Origin: Cristatella mucedo
Lineage: Eukaryota > Bryozoa > Phylactolaemata > Cristatellidae
NCBI GenBank assembly: GCA_009760855.2
Contig: WPIO01000011.1
Span: forward strand, 8,586,501 to 8,650,500
Direction: 5' to 3'
Length of the DNA: 64,000 nucleotides
Positions 10,328 through 21,740 of this stretch are shown piece by piece. The notes under the pieces were generated by a model, which did not search any database, was not told the DNA's origin, and saw nothing but the letters and a program-made list of their open reading frames with translations. The translations under genes were made by a program, and so were the position numbers. Within the stretch, counting starts at the first letter, position 1. Every line of letters begins with the position of its first letter.

Positions 10328-10738
10328 TGTGGGACGCAGTGCTGCCGTGAAGCCATTCACCAGTCAATGGTTGGTTGAGAAAACTACGGTATTTAATCAC
10401 TCAGCCGAAACACAACGTGGACCGTAGCAAATACGGACAAAGAATGAGCGACAAAAAGATCCAATATATAGTAGTCCTAAATTTTACTATTGGCTAAGCA
10501 AGCTACCATGAATACTAATCTTAATACTATTGGCTTCTCTTCAGGATCACGCTCCGATCAGCTGTAGCTGATGTGGCGTTGGCAGAGGCCGATTGGCCTA
10601 GGTACACGTGATATTCAGCGAATCAGCAGTAGCCTGCAGCTCCAAAAGTAGTCGTAGTGTCCTGAGTCAGCCGGTGCTGCACAGCAGGTCAAAGTGAAAC
10701 CGTGCGGTACACTGGCTGTAAATCGGACTCACCCAACA
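10328..10738 (-). mobile_element. 3' LTR of a Ty1/copia retrotransposon
   Basis: On the minus strand it begins TGTTGGGTGAGTCCG directly after a polypurine tract (AGGGAGGGGAGG, 10739-10750) and ends in CCCACA. A TATA-like ACTATATATTGG is present near 10465. It matches the inverted solo LTR at 15260-15659 over its length, with many differences. Confidence 0.85.
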
Positions 10739-10804
10739 CCTCCCCTCCCTGAGCAGTCAGTGCCGGTCACGTAGGTGTACGAAGTCTAACAGGGGTCGCA
10801 CAAA

Positions 10805-11940
10805 TCAAGCATCTGTGCTTCCCCAGGGTTTCGTCAGGAAATCTGCTATGTTTTCATCATACTTGCACGATAAAGATTTGATAAAACCACCATTGTACAT
10901 TTGAGGGGCGAAATGACGCTGCACATCAAAGTGCTTGGTTCTTTCATGATGTATTGGGTCTGTCGTAGTGGCTATGCAACCCTGATTGTCCCTGTTTATG
11001 GCAGTAGGCTTCGTTTGTTCGAAACCCAATTCCTTAGGGACCTGTCAAAGCCTTCACGAAGGCTTCCCGAATCGCATGACTCAGTGCCATATACTCAGCA
11101 TCTGTTGTTGAAAGGCAACAGTAGATTGTCTCCTGGACGACCAGGTAATGCAGCCTTGAGCAATTCTAAACACGTGGCCAGGAACAGAGCATCTCGTGTC
11201 CGGATCCCTTTGGTTGCCACTAACAGAGCAACTCGTGTCCGGATCCCTTTGGTTGCCACTAACAGAGCCCTCGTGTCCGGATCACTTGCCCAGTAAGCAT
11301 CACAATAGCCTCTTAACAGTGCTTGTGGGTCAGCACTCAGGTTGAGACATCAGTTCACAGTTCTTTGTAGGTAACGTAGGATTCTCTTTACAGCCGCCCA
11401 GTGCTGCGAGCATGGCTGGCTGAAGTAGCGACTGGCAAGTCCTACAGCAGCTGCAATATCTGGACGCGTAGCAACCACCAGATACATTAAGTTCCCAAAC
11501 GTGCTTCTGTAAGGGATTCGTTGCCTATAGTCGACATACTCTTCGCTATCTTTCATCATAGCTCTTACAAGCTTGATGTCAACATCGGCAAGCGCGGATA
11601 CCGACTTAAATGTATCCACGACGCATCACTGTAGTATGTCCGTGATGTAGCGAGTCTGGGTGAGAGTGACAATTTTGCAGGCTCGATCTCTGGTTATCTG
11701 GATTCCTAGAATCCAGTTAGCTTCTCCGAGATCTTTCATAGAAAAGGCCTCCGAGAGCTGCTGCTTGACACAAGACAGACCTATTGCTGTACCCCAGAGA
11801 ACCAGGCTATCGATGTAAACAGCAATAAACGCAAAGTCACCACAATCATCGCGAATGTAGAGGCTGTCAGCCTCAAGTGAGCGAAAGTCCGCGTCGAAGA
11901 AGCAGAACACACACCAACCAACCGCAGAGTCAAATTAGGT
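10805..11940 (-). pseudogene. Ty1/copia pol remnant: RT to RNase H
   Basis: Minus-strand order is the RT C-terminal part (11626-11910) with FIAVYIDSLVLWG, where YVDD is replaced by YIDS, and SMKDLGEANWILGIQI. A connecting piece follows (11350-11619) with YRSTFGNLMYLVVATRPDIA. RNase H (10805-11029) has AINRDNQGCIATT, HERTKHFDVQRHF and IADFLTKPW. Frames are broken between the parts. Gag, protease, integrase and the 5' LTR are absent, so the copy is 5'-truncated, and the changed RT active site indicates a dead element. The 3' LTR follows at 10328-10738. Confidence 0.9.
11183..11287. repeat. 39-bp tandem repeat, about 2.6 units, inside copia
   Basis: Units start at 11183, 11222 and 11261, each beginning AACAGAGC and containing CTCGTGTCCGGATCCC. 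The period is 13 codons. Confidence 0.95.
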
Positions 11941-12094
11941 GGCAAAAAGAGCTAGAAGTGAGCTCTGGACTTTCAGTGCACACAAACTAATCACGGCTAA
12001 TCATGAAAAATTTTTAGTTTAGTGCGAGACACAGGTGAGGCGACACGATTCCAAGAAGCGGTTGGCGTTAGAGTACACTGGATGAGCAGGATCC

Positions 12095-13240
12095 GATAAG
12101 CTGGCTGGTGTATCTCCGCCTGTTACTCCACAAAGCCACAAAGACGATGTGGGTGTTACGCAAGAAGTTTGTGTATAGCGCACTCGCAGCCTGAGCAGCT
12201 TTCGGTACGCATTGGGTAGCCAGCAGACTTCATCCCACTGAACGAATAGAAAGTGAGAGGCATAGCAGTGTCAGGAGAGCAGTTGAGGTAGTGAGTAGCA
12301 TGGAAGTAGCAGTTTGCGATGGCTAGATAGGATGTGCCGTAGTCGGCAGCAGGAGAGTATTTTGTGTCATTGCCTAAAAATTGTGGAAGTGATATCTACA
12401 TTCTCGGACCTGCAGAGCAAATGCTTCTGTTGCTAACGGTCTTTAAGTGGAAGAATGGAACGGTAATTTATTCTCCATACAGGATCTCGGGGCAGGAGGA
12501 GGCTGAAACTGGTACAGAATTTCATACATGTACGAAGAAACCAAGCCGCGGCGGGCCTTGTGAGTGAGCTTAAGAACTTTGCCCTACATCCGTCAGTTAA
12601 CCGTCAGCCATCCAAGCTCTTTTAGCAAATGAAACACGCGGTCAAACTTTTGGAATTTGTAAACTGGCCTTTCAGTCATATTCATCGCCAGCTATAGTAG
12701 CCTAGTGGCATTTTTGGCAACCCAGCCAAAAGGGAATTTCAATGATCGAACTTAGACAGTACAAGGGAGTTATTTAAATTATTTGCAAGCCATCGTCGAA
12801 GAGAGTTCCTAACCTATGATAGGTATCGGATGGAATAGCTAGCTTTAGTAGCAGTCTTCTTAACGAAGCTTTTAAAATGTAGGCAGCTGTCAAAGACGAT
12901 GCCCAAATTTCCAGAGAATGTTAATGGTCGCACAAGAGCACAACCTATTAGAAGAGCAAAGCCTTCTAATCCAGCCACTCGGTTAGGGTGTCTTATGATC
13001 AGCAGTTCAGTTTCATCTCCGTTTAGTTTAAGGAAATTTGCCGACATCCAGGATCGAATGTCAGCAAGGCAAGCATTCAGTTTACGAGTTGCTGCAGCAG
13101 ATTCCGACGGTTTGAATGACAAAAACAGCTGCGTATCGTCAGCATAAAAATGACATCCTATTCCATGGGTCTTAATAAATTTTCCCAGAGGTTGAGTATA
13201 AATGGAGAACAGAAAGTGCATGCGAGTGAAGCGACCTGTA
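12095..13240 (-). mobile_element. LINE-B non-LTR retrotransposon copy, decayed
   Basis: Minus strand. The RT palm (12814-13221) reads [20 protein letters not shown], then LNACLADIRSWMSANFLKLN and an FDSCLHFKS block. The C-terminal region and 3' UTR (12095-12800) match the family tail at 45300-45700 (GTGTAGCGCACTC, AGCCGCTTTCGG relatives). It is a second CR1/L2-like family, distinct from LINE-A in protein and in 3' end. Confidence 0.8.
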
Positions 13241-13244
13241 GGTC

Positions 13245-13636
13245 ATGGAGAGAATCTTAAAGTCAATTAGATGTTTCACTTGATAAAGAGCTACTAAATA
13301 TCGTTCGGCAATGCTAGTTAGCTGAAAAAAAAGACTGAATTGGCAACGGAGGCAAGGTGCTCATTCAATGTCGTTTTGAAACAGCCCGCCCCAGATTAGG
13401 TGCAGATGTTACTGCATGGACGCTAGATCAATTAATCTTGAACGTGAGGAGCTCAAATTAAAGGGCGACATTGGGTTTGCCCATAACGAGTAGGTTGGTC
13501 GGATCGTCTTTAAGATTCAGGAAGTAGGAGCTATTCACGTGGAAATGTCGTCGATTCAGGCTGCAATGAATTAATTAGTATATAGTCAATAATAGAAGAT
13601 AAACTAATATATATATTATATACGTGTATTCATACA

Positions 13637-13669
<33 letters not shown>

Positions 13670-13990
13670 GTATACATACATACATATATATATATATCTA
13701 TGTGTGTGTGCGTGCGTGTGTGTGTGTGCGTGCGTGTGTGTGTGCATAAGTGTGCGTGTGTGTTCGTGTGTTATTTATCCGATGAATTAAGTGTGTCGGA
13801 TGAGGAGCGAGGCTTGGAAGAGTCTAATGATAGATATAGCTCGGTGGCATAGGCATAGAAATGAAAGCCATGATTGCCTTTGGTCATGAGATTGGCCAGA
13901 CAGATAGTATTGACAGTGAAAAGTGTAGAGGTCGACAACCAAACCCTGAGCTACCACATATGGTAAGGGCTCCTAGATGACCCACAGTAT
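13245..13990 (-). mobile_element. LINE RT fragment split by a microsatellite
   Basis: Minus strand. A scrap resembling FYADDTELYLSLDSSKP, with YADD degraded to YAYA, lies at about 13800-13870. Downstream scraps with MGKPNV lie at about 13470. The AT/GT microsatellite sits between them. Confidence 0.55.
13598..13765. repeat. AT then GT microsatellite
   Basis: (TA)n and TATG repeats to about 13696, then (GT/GC)n to about 13765. Confidence 0.95.
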
Positions 13991-14500
13991 GTGCATATTT
14001 CCGTATGAAAGCTAAATCTCTCTCCATGCATGTTACAGAGGCGTGAAAGGAATTATATACACTGATGTGTGCCAGATATATGAGAAACTAGCATTTACCC
14101 GTTAAAAATCCCAAAATTTGAGTGACTTGTTCGTTGAGCTTTGAAAACACGACGTTCACGGACTTTTTGTTCAGTCACCAGCTGCTGCTGGTTTTGATAA
14201 AAGTCAGGCTTTTATTTTATTTCCGAAACATCAAAATTGACTGCCTACCTCTGTTTCTTGCTTTTCTATTTTTTGTCGGCGAAAGTTACGCGTATATTTT
14301 ACGCGATATACTCTGTTTTGCTCTGAATAGCATGCTATCAGAGCTTGGTACTTTCTCACATTCGTTAATCTCTGACTTTTTAATCTTGTTTTGATAGGCC
14401 GTAATTTTTAACTACAAGATTGCATTTTACCTTTGGCACTCTGATTTTTGCGCGTTCTCTTCCCATTAGACTATGCCAGTTTGTGAGTTTATACATCTAC
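13991..14500. other. No gene seen
   Basis: A 90-codon hydrophobic frame (14122-14394, plus) has T-rich composition and looks like chance. Confidence 0.4.
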
Positions 14501-14504
14501 ACAG

Positions 14505-14660
14505 TTCACTTGTGTAGTACCATAAGAGAACTAAATATCTACCTAGGCGCTTCACATATGCCTCAGGGCTCAAGCCCATGACCTCGGCCTTCAGAGGTCA
14601 GCACCTTGACCTCGATCATCAAAGGTGAGCACCTCAACCCCTTGGACCAAACCAGGATAT
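14505..14660 (-). mobile_element. tRNA-derived SINE, family A
   Basis: Minus orientation. Head TTTGGTCCAAGGGGTTGAGG, a duplicated GACCTCG...GGTGAGCACCT segment, B-box side GGGCTTGAGCCC, and tail TAGGTAGATATTTAGTTCTC near 14525-14545. Confidence 0.75.
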
Positions 14661-14740
14661 CTGTAATGACAGTTTATGGGAAGTGCGTGCGTATGGCAAG
14701 TAAATTCAAAGCTATACAGGTTAATGGACAGCACGAGAAC

Positions 14741-14998
14741 TATATATATATAAGGAAGAATTAAGGAAGAATTATATATTAATATATATAATTATATATA
14801 AGGAAGAATTATATATTAATATATATAATTATATATTAATATATATAATTATATATAAGGAAGAATTATATATTAATATATATAATTATATATTAATATA
14901 TATAATTATATATAAGGAAGAATTATATATTAATATATATAATTATATATTAATATATATAATTATATATATATATATATAATTATATATAAGGAAGA
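14741..14998. repeat. AT-rich tandem array, 57-bp unit containing a doubled 20-bp subunit
   Basis: AAGGAAGAATTATAT recurs at about 14763, 14800, 14857 and 14914. Spacings are 37, 57 and 57 bp. The extra 20 bp is a second ATTATATATTAATATATATA. Confidence 0.95.
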
Positions 14999-15159
14999 AT
15001 TCCCACGCTGATGAGCACATGCTGCTGCGATGAGTCTCTATTGAGATGAGTTTTTAGCTTTGCTTTAAATTTCAACTCGAGGTTTGTTGTTATTTCAGTT
15101 ATTAGAAAGTTTCAGGCTTTAGTAGCATTAGTATCACAAGGATTTAACGAGATTTCTTC

Positions 15160-15840
15160 TTACGCAACGACAACTACTCTCCTGCTGCCGAAAATGGCAC
15201 ATCCTTTCCAGCGGTCCTGAGCTGCTACTTCTATGCCACTCACAACCTCAACTGCTCTCTGTTGGCTGAATCCGCTTCACGGCCATTGTGCCGGACGATT
15301 TCACCTTGACCTGCAGTGCATCACTGACTGACTCAGGAGACCGGCTATTCCTGGAGCTGCAGACTACAGCTGAATGGCTGTACCTAGGCCAATAGACCCC
15401 TGTTAAGGCCGCGCCAGCTACAGATGATCAGGACTGATTAGAGCATGATCAGGAAGAAAAGCCAGATTAATATGCATGATGGCTTGCTCAGCCAATAGTA
15501 TTCATTTAGGACTACTCTATATTGGACCCGTTTGTTGCTTGTTCTTGGTCCGTATTTGGATACGGTCCACGTTCTGTTTGTCGGCTGTGGTAATAGACTA
15601 CCATAATATTTCTCGACCATTGACTGGCGAATGGCTTCACAGCAGCAATGCGTCTCACACTCTCCTGACTCTGCTATGCTTCCCACTTTCTCTTTGTTGC
15701 GTGAAATGAAGTCTCTTGTCTATCGAATGCGTACCACAAGCCGCTTAGGCTGAGAGAGCAAATACAAACTATCCAAAACTCTTGCGTAACACTCACACAG
15801 TCTTTTTGGCTCTGAGGAGTTACAGCAGGAGATACATTGT
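15160..15840 (+). mobile_element. LINE-B 3' region, interrupted by a solo LTR
   Basis: Sequence like CTACTCTCCTGCTGCC...CAACTGCTCTC is interrupted by the LTR and continues CTGACTCTGCTATGCTTCCC to the tail. The uninterrupted equivalent is at about 34080-34310. Confidence 0.8.
15260..15659 (+). mobile_element. Solo LTR of the copia family
   Basis: 400 bp, begins TGTTGGCTGAATCC and ends CTCACA, flanked by the 5-bp target duplication CTCTC (15255-15259, 15660-15664). It is the inverse of the LTR at 10328-10738. No internal domain lies beside it, so the internal part was removed by LTR-LTR recombination. Confidence 0.9.
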
Positions 15841-16550
15841 ATTACAATACATTACATTTTAGTTAAGCGACACGGCTAAGCGACACAGGTGATAGCGTGT
15901 GATTCGAGAAAAGCTTGAATAGTACATATTTCAGGCCGGCAGGACGCTAGAGAACTAGGGGCCTACAACTAAGTCACGGAGCTTTGAAAACGCTTCGCTG
16001 CTTGATTGGGTAGCAGGTGCAATTTGGAGACAAATGTTGAAACGTGGAAGAGAGAAAATCTTTACTTGCAACTATTGCATCTTTAAGCGTCTTAACATAC
16101 ACGTAGAAATACTCGCTTGAGCGAACAGAGTTGCTTAAGTCTAAAATGGGATAGCGCAAACGCACGGACTAACTTAGCCGGGGTAGCCTTATCTAAGCGT
16201 ACCCAAATTTTGAATCCTCACTGCATTCCGATAGGATTTCAACCGGTCTTCAGCAACTATAAGATAACCAGCTGCAGTCATTAGTGATGCAGCTTTCACA
16301 TAACTTGGAATGACGCTAGGACAGCTAGTCCATCTGCCTGCACGTGCATGCAGTAACTATGGAAGTAATTACGAGGGCACATTGTAAATTGTCATCTACT
16401 GATGCTGAAAATTCAGCAGCAAGTTCTTTCTACAGTCAAAAGCATAATCATCGCATTGCATCACGTCTGAGCTTCACTGGGTCTCTATCAAGTATCGAAT
16501 GTATTTCCACGATCCTATCTATGGTCTAAAGGTCGTTCCTTAATATAATT
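15841..16550. mobile_element. Old LINE fragments, poorly delimited
   Basis: A minus-strand piece at 15974-16200 encodes a degraded LSPNCTCYPIKQRSVFK, the counterpart of [16 protein letters not shown]. It continues into a counterpart of the [11 protein letters not shown] region. A plus scrap lies at about 16450-16520. Confidence 0.4.
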
Positions 16551-16554
16551 TATA

Positions 16555-16692
16555 TACAAGTCATTTGCATAGCGCCCTAAGAGAACTTGATCTCTATTCC
16601 GACACCTCACATATGCCACGAGGCTCGAGCCGGAGACCTCGGCCAGACCTAGGTCTAAGGGAGCACCTTAACCACTGGGCCAAACCAGCTTG
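16555..16692 (-). mobile_element. tRNA-derived SINE, family A
   Basis: The best preserved head: GTTTGGCCCAGTGGTTAAGG (A box), then GGCTCGAGCC (B box), then the tail ending AAGTTCTCTTAGGGCGCTAT at 16570. Confidence 0.8.
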
Positions 16693-16968
16693 GCACCAGC
16701 ACACTAGCTAGCCAGCCTACTAGCTCCTCCAATGTGCCTTGGCGCAGCTCGCTCAGCGGCTTCCAATTTTCTTGCCGCTCCTTGCAATATGTTAGAATCT
16801 TTTCGGTGATCTGGTCATCAGTTCATTTGTAACTCACGGTGATTTACGGCGTTGTCTATTTTTTATCTGGCTATGACAATCGGGTTACGTATGATCTCTT
16901 GCTTAGCAGCTAGCACAAGGCTGGCAACGTGTAGCCAAGACTTACTTTGGTGCGAAGTAGTTCATTCA
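16693..16968. other. No gene seen
   Basis: Unassigned spacer before the second repeat copy. Confidence 0.3.
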
Positions 16969-19250
16969 TATCTCTACACACTTTTCCAGATCTCACAGAA
17001 ACAGTAACGCTGCTTCGTTGCAATCGTCGTCAGTAATAAACTCCTCGCCAAGGAATCTACAAAGTAAACGCTAACCCATCATACACTTTCTAAGCCAAGA
17101 AAGGAGCCACGAATTTTATTAAATGAAAGAGTAAACTTCATACCAAGCTTCAAAATCAGCTTCAAACTGCTGACCAAACGCATCTGCCACTATCAGTTCC
17201 AAGTTTTCACTGAACGAGCAGCTACAATTGTTCCACGAAAGGGAAGGAGCCGCTAATTCACTGTGTGGTCATCATCAGGACTGAATCCAAGAAGAGAATT
17301 AAAGTGCCGTTCAAACTGACCTATTGGCTGCAGTGACACTGATCAAATGTCAAAGCAAAGCGACACGGGTCGCTTTTCTAGTGCAGAACTTGCCACGAAG
17401 CTTGAGAATTTGGTTTGAAGGCCTAAGCAAATGCATGCCGTTTGGAGTACGGGTGATTTGGAGAGAACAGACTGGCCGTGTTTGGAATTGTTATTTCTGC
17501 ACCACTAATGTGCAAGGCTTCAGTAAGAAGAATAAGCCTAAAATTGAATATCCAAATCTACCGCCATCAATGCGACCTGTACCGCACAGTGATGAGGTGA
17601 GTTCGTGTTCCACCCGTTACATTTGATTATATATTTACTGACATTGATTCGAGTTTAATTGAAGGTGGTGTTGATGAAAGCTATGATTCTTTTGATGTTT
17701 CAACGCCTAAACTAACGTCACAACGTGATCTTGATGACTTAATGATATACACCTTGATCTGCTCAAAGAATTGGCTGAACTCCATGGTTCTAGATTAAAG
17801 AAGAGAAGTATTTTCTTGCACCGGGTACTACATTTTCGTGGCATAGATATTGTGAAGAAAATAGTTTATTCCGAAATATTTTGACGAAAGATTCACTAGC
17901 CTGTTCCAGCAACGTCAAAGGTCTAGTTAACAAAATGTAAAAGGGTTATGATCCAATTGAGTGGAGACTCTTCATTGATTCACCGAACCGAAGTTTAAAA
18001 AGAGCTGTAATACACAATGGAAACGGACTTTCCTCTGTGCCAGTTGCACATTCTGTACATATGGAAGAGACTTACGGAAACATGAAAAGTCTTTTGAAAT
18101 ATGTGAAATGAAATCCAATATAATCAATTGGTGAGCCGTGATGGCACACTAGGTAAGGTGGTTGCTTTCACGACCTCGGGACCGAGGTCGTGGGTTCGAT
18201 TCCTAGGGTGGGCGATCCTTTATCGCCACTGCAAGCAGTGGTGATAGCCGTAAAAGGCTCGTCTGTCGCTATACAAAGAGAGGCTGTTTAATCAGCTAGG
18301 ATTTATTTATTTAATACCAGTGGCAGACATGCGGCGATTTATAGGCCATCGCCTTTCTGCGTGGTCTTCAAGGTGGCTACACACAATATCCTTGCTTTTG
18401 TGTCCATGGGATGGTATCGTGGAGGCTCTTCCTTACGGAAAGAAAGACTGGACAGAGCAAACACGTTTTTTGCCTGTGAGCTAAAATTTCTGAGAGGCTT
18501 CTCTTGTCTACAGCAAGAAAGTCCTACTTCTTCCCTTGCACGTCAAACCTGGACCAATGAAAAACTACGTTAAGACTCTGACCCAAGACGGTGATACTTT
18601 TACGTACTTACAAGGTTTTCCTTAAATTAGCAAGGTAAAGATAAAAGCTGGGTTTTTGCGTCCACAGATCACAGACTTGTTCAAAGACAAACAGTTTACG
18701 TAAAAAATGATTTGGTTAGAGTTGCAGGTACGGAATGCATTAAAGTCTGTGGTAGAGATCTTTTCGGCAATCACGTCTTCTAACTGCGGGCAAATTGTTG
18801 TGGACATGATTCAACGTTACATGGCACTTGGCAGCTGAATGAATGCTACGATACATTTTCTAACTCACCTTGAGTATTTCCCATCAAACTTAGGATCATT
18901 CAGCGAGGAGCAAGGCGAGATGTTATATCAGGACATATGTGAAACGGAGCGTGGATATCAAGGCCGCTGGAATTTTAATTGGATTGCCGATCATTGTTGG
19001 AGCCTGAAGCACGTGAGGCTCAGCTGCAGAAAGTCGAGGAAGAGGAAGTTTAAAAACAATTGACTTAATGAAAGAAGACTTGCGTTTAAATTGTACATAA
19101 CCTTAATGATATTGTTTTTAAACGTTTGTCAAAATGTTGTGTTGCATGTGGAAGTGTTATAAAATGAAAATCAAAATTTCAAAATCCTGACGTGCTGAGT
19201 TAAAACGAGTTACAGATTCGGAAAGAGGATCAACAAATTTACTTGAATCG
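16969..19250 (+). pseudogene. Decayed copy 2 of the uncharacterised repeat protein
   Basis: This aligns with 1-2090 throughout. The first ~1150 bp differ at only a handful of positions; the rest has more scattered changes and small indels. It shares copy 1's stops and frameshifts. The difference that matters is a 189-bp SINE at 18128-18316, absent from copy 1. Open scraps at 17324-17626 and 18839-19063 repeat the WREQTGRVWNCYFC and EQGEMLYQDI motifs. Confidence 0.7.
18128..18316 (+). mobile_element. tRNA-derived SINE, family B, in repeat copy 2
   Basis: Contains GTGATGGCACACTAGGTAAG, the arm CGACCTCGGGACCGAGGTCG and the B box GGGTTCGATTCC. The empty site is at about 1150-1162 in copy 1, where AATCAA is followed almost directly by CCAGTGGCAG. 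Two bases (CG) are missing at the junction and no clean target duplication is visible. Confidence 0.85.
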
Positions 19251-19970
19251 CCTATTAGATTTAAAACAACTGACAAGAAGTTTTCATTTGCATGCCAGTG
19301 TTATGAAACGCGAACTTACGAATACTCATAATATCCTAAATACCAAGAACAAGCTATAACTACTGGAACATGAATCATTGCTGATAATGAACTGCATGTG
19401 TTTCGCTATCGATTCTAAAAGCTGCCTACCGCAGCACCTCTTTTCCAGCCATCCCAAGTTTTACGTGTTTATAATTTATAATTCTGCGCTTCTTACTTTT
19501 CCCTTGCTTTGGGAATGAAGTTTTTTTATTATATTATTATATATTATATGTTTATTATATTATATTATTATATTTATATTATATGCATTTGTGTATTTTA
19601 CGTATTTATTATTTGTAATATAATTATAACTTATAATTTTATAATATAACTTATAATTTTATAATTGTTTATAATTATGGAAATTTATAATTTATAATTA
19701 TGCGCTTCTTACTTTTCCTTTGCTTTGGGAATGCAGCCGGGTTGGCAGCCGCGTGCGGCATCAAAGGCCACTTCAGCTTTAAGTTTGCTATAGAGATCTA
19801 TCCACTATAATTGGCACTTAACCTTTATGGCTTCGTAGAGTCACAGACGGAGGTGCAGTCACGCACTCTTAGGTGGTCGTAGCCTTCTTTGCGGCCGTCC
19901 CGGCTGTGTAGCTGCATCTCGCTGCTGGGAATACTGGCGTAGGTACATAAGTCGGCGCCCCAGACGAATT
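19251..19970. other. AT-rich spacer, no gene seen
   Basis: TTATAATATTA-type low complexity at about 19525-19700. CTTTGCTTTGGGAATG occurs twice (19500 and 19716), suggesting a small duplication. Confidence 0.4.
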
Positions 19971-21360
19971 CCTAATTCTGATGCCAAACGACTTTGGACA
20001 GAGTAAGTGAGAGTAAAAAAGAGGGTGAGAGGGAGAGGTGTCTGTTCAGCCGGGACAGTGGGAGAGAAAAGAGTGAGCAGTGAGCAATTGACGATCGAGC
20101 GCCACTCTCAGAGCAGCTAGCGCAGCTCGAGCAGTGAGCTGCGCTAGCTGCTCTGCAATCGCTCCGCGCGTCCGCCCAGCCTGCTGGTCGTACGATACGG
20201 CGTCCAGTGACCGGGCTGAGACCTGGAATGCCGGCGACAGCTTCGGCTGTAGGCGGACGTATGCCGAGCGGCCGACGGCCGCATTCAGACGACAGATGCA
20301 TTCTCTCTCGAACTCCAAGGTACCTAAGGTAGCCTTCGTGGCTGTTCTGGCTGCGTAGCTGCAACTTGATTCTCGAAGCAGCACAAAAATAGCATGCGTC
20401 TCTCGAAATGAGTCCTAGTGAATGTATGCACGCACGTACGCACGCTAGTTGTTAGGTTCTGATTGTACACGCTGCTGGCTATATGGGGTTTTACTACGTC
20501 GTACGCAATCCTTATTGAGCCAGCGAAGGGGCTAGGGCAGTTAGTCGCCTGACCATCTGTCGCGCATGCGCATTGGAGTTATTTTTCCGGTTGGTATTCT
20601 TGTAACTGCGCATCGGCTGCATTGGCGGCCGGTTTGGCTCGACTGTCAGTGACTGGTAGCTGCAGGAATAGTGGACCCTTGCGCTTATAGAGAACCAACT
20701 GCCGTAGCGCTAGATCACCTGGAATCAGTAAGTCTCCTTTAGATAAAGCGGTTATGTTTGCTCTGCAATGAGGCAGCTCGCTGCAGCCGTTGTGCGAGGT
20801 GTACGGCTAGCGGCAGTGCTTAGAGCGAGGTCGCTGCACCTGGCGACGTCTCGCCTCGAATAAGACCGCGGCAGCGGCGGCGGCGGCTTATCTTCGGTAG
20901 CTTAACGCATTGTAAATGAATAGTAGCACTATCTACAATAGTGCACTACTGTGATCTACAATAGCCGGATTTCTGATACGGCAACGGTGTCATAATTCCG
21001 TGTGCCTGCAAACTGCGTTTGCCCGCTAAAAGAGCCAGAATGCTTTCAGTTGGTCTAATCGATTCTGCAGCGCTGGTCGACTTTATCATAAGTATCCCTC
21101 CCGAGTTAACGCTACCCCTTAGCTGTGTTGGGTAACAGGCAGAGAGTAACAGACATTGGTCTTTTTTTCGGCGTGGGTTGTACGATCGGACTGTGTCATT
21201 CCTCGTTCGTACTATGCAAGGGTAGCGTCTTCATTAGGTAAGTTTGTGCTGAGCTGCTTTCGCCCTCTAGCGGGATGGCTGTCGCCGGTCTAAATTAGTG
21301 CTTGCCCTCTCGCTGCACTCGTTTTGTTCTAGTTCGGGTGAGTGCCACTGTCATATCACC
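19971..21360. other. GC-richer segment with a perfect hairpin; possible promoter, no gene proven
   Basis: CpG content is visibly higher at about 20100-20350 and 20780-20900. Donor-like ATCA/GTAAGT sits at about 20730. It could be an untranslated first exon of some gene, but I cannot connect it to one. Confidence 0.25.
20109..20155. repeat. Perfect 20-bp inverted repeat, 7-nt loop
   Basis: Left arm CAGAGCAGCTAGCGCAGCTC, loop GAGCAGT, right arm GAGCTGCGCTAGCTGCTCTG. Confidence 0.97.
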
Positions 21361-21599
21361 ACAGCTACTAATGCCGTAAAGCCATCTAAGCCATCATTTA
21401 CCGTTGGTCTGTGGTCTTTTTAGTGCAGTCACTATTTCATATCTTCCGTCTTAATCATCCTACACCCTACCGAAGGTCAACAGTTGATGCAGCGACTAGC
21501 ATTTGCACCTCGCTTTATCCTTCTTTTATATTTGTATTTGGCAAGGGTGCGAATAACCCGAAACTCCTGGGTGCTTTATGCACAAGTATATATATATAT

Positions 21600-21740
21600 A
21601 TATTTATTTATTTATTTGTTTGTATAGTGCCCCAAGATAACTTTATTCTCTATCCAGGCGCTTTACATATGCCGCAGGGCTTGAGCCGGTGACCTTGATC
21701 GTTAATGGTGAGCACCTTACCGTGGATCAAACCCGGCTCT
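21600..21740 (-). mobile_element. tRNA-derived SINE, family A
   Basis: Minus orientation, head at about 21735 (GGGTTTGATCCACGGTAAGG) and tail at 21610-21660. Confidence 0.7.

Noticed and set aside
9824-10360. 178-codon minus-strand frame with poly-Gly and poly-Phe
   Set aside because: It starts inside the copia LTR and crosses the poly-C tract; low complexity and no domain.
13600-13770. Frame encoding YIHTYIYISMCVCVRVCVC-type peptide
   Set aside because: Translation of AT/GT microsatellite.
14741-14998. CRISPR-like spaced repeats
   Set aside because: A nested tandem AT satellite in a eukaryotic genome; there are no unique spacers.
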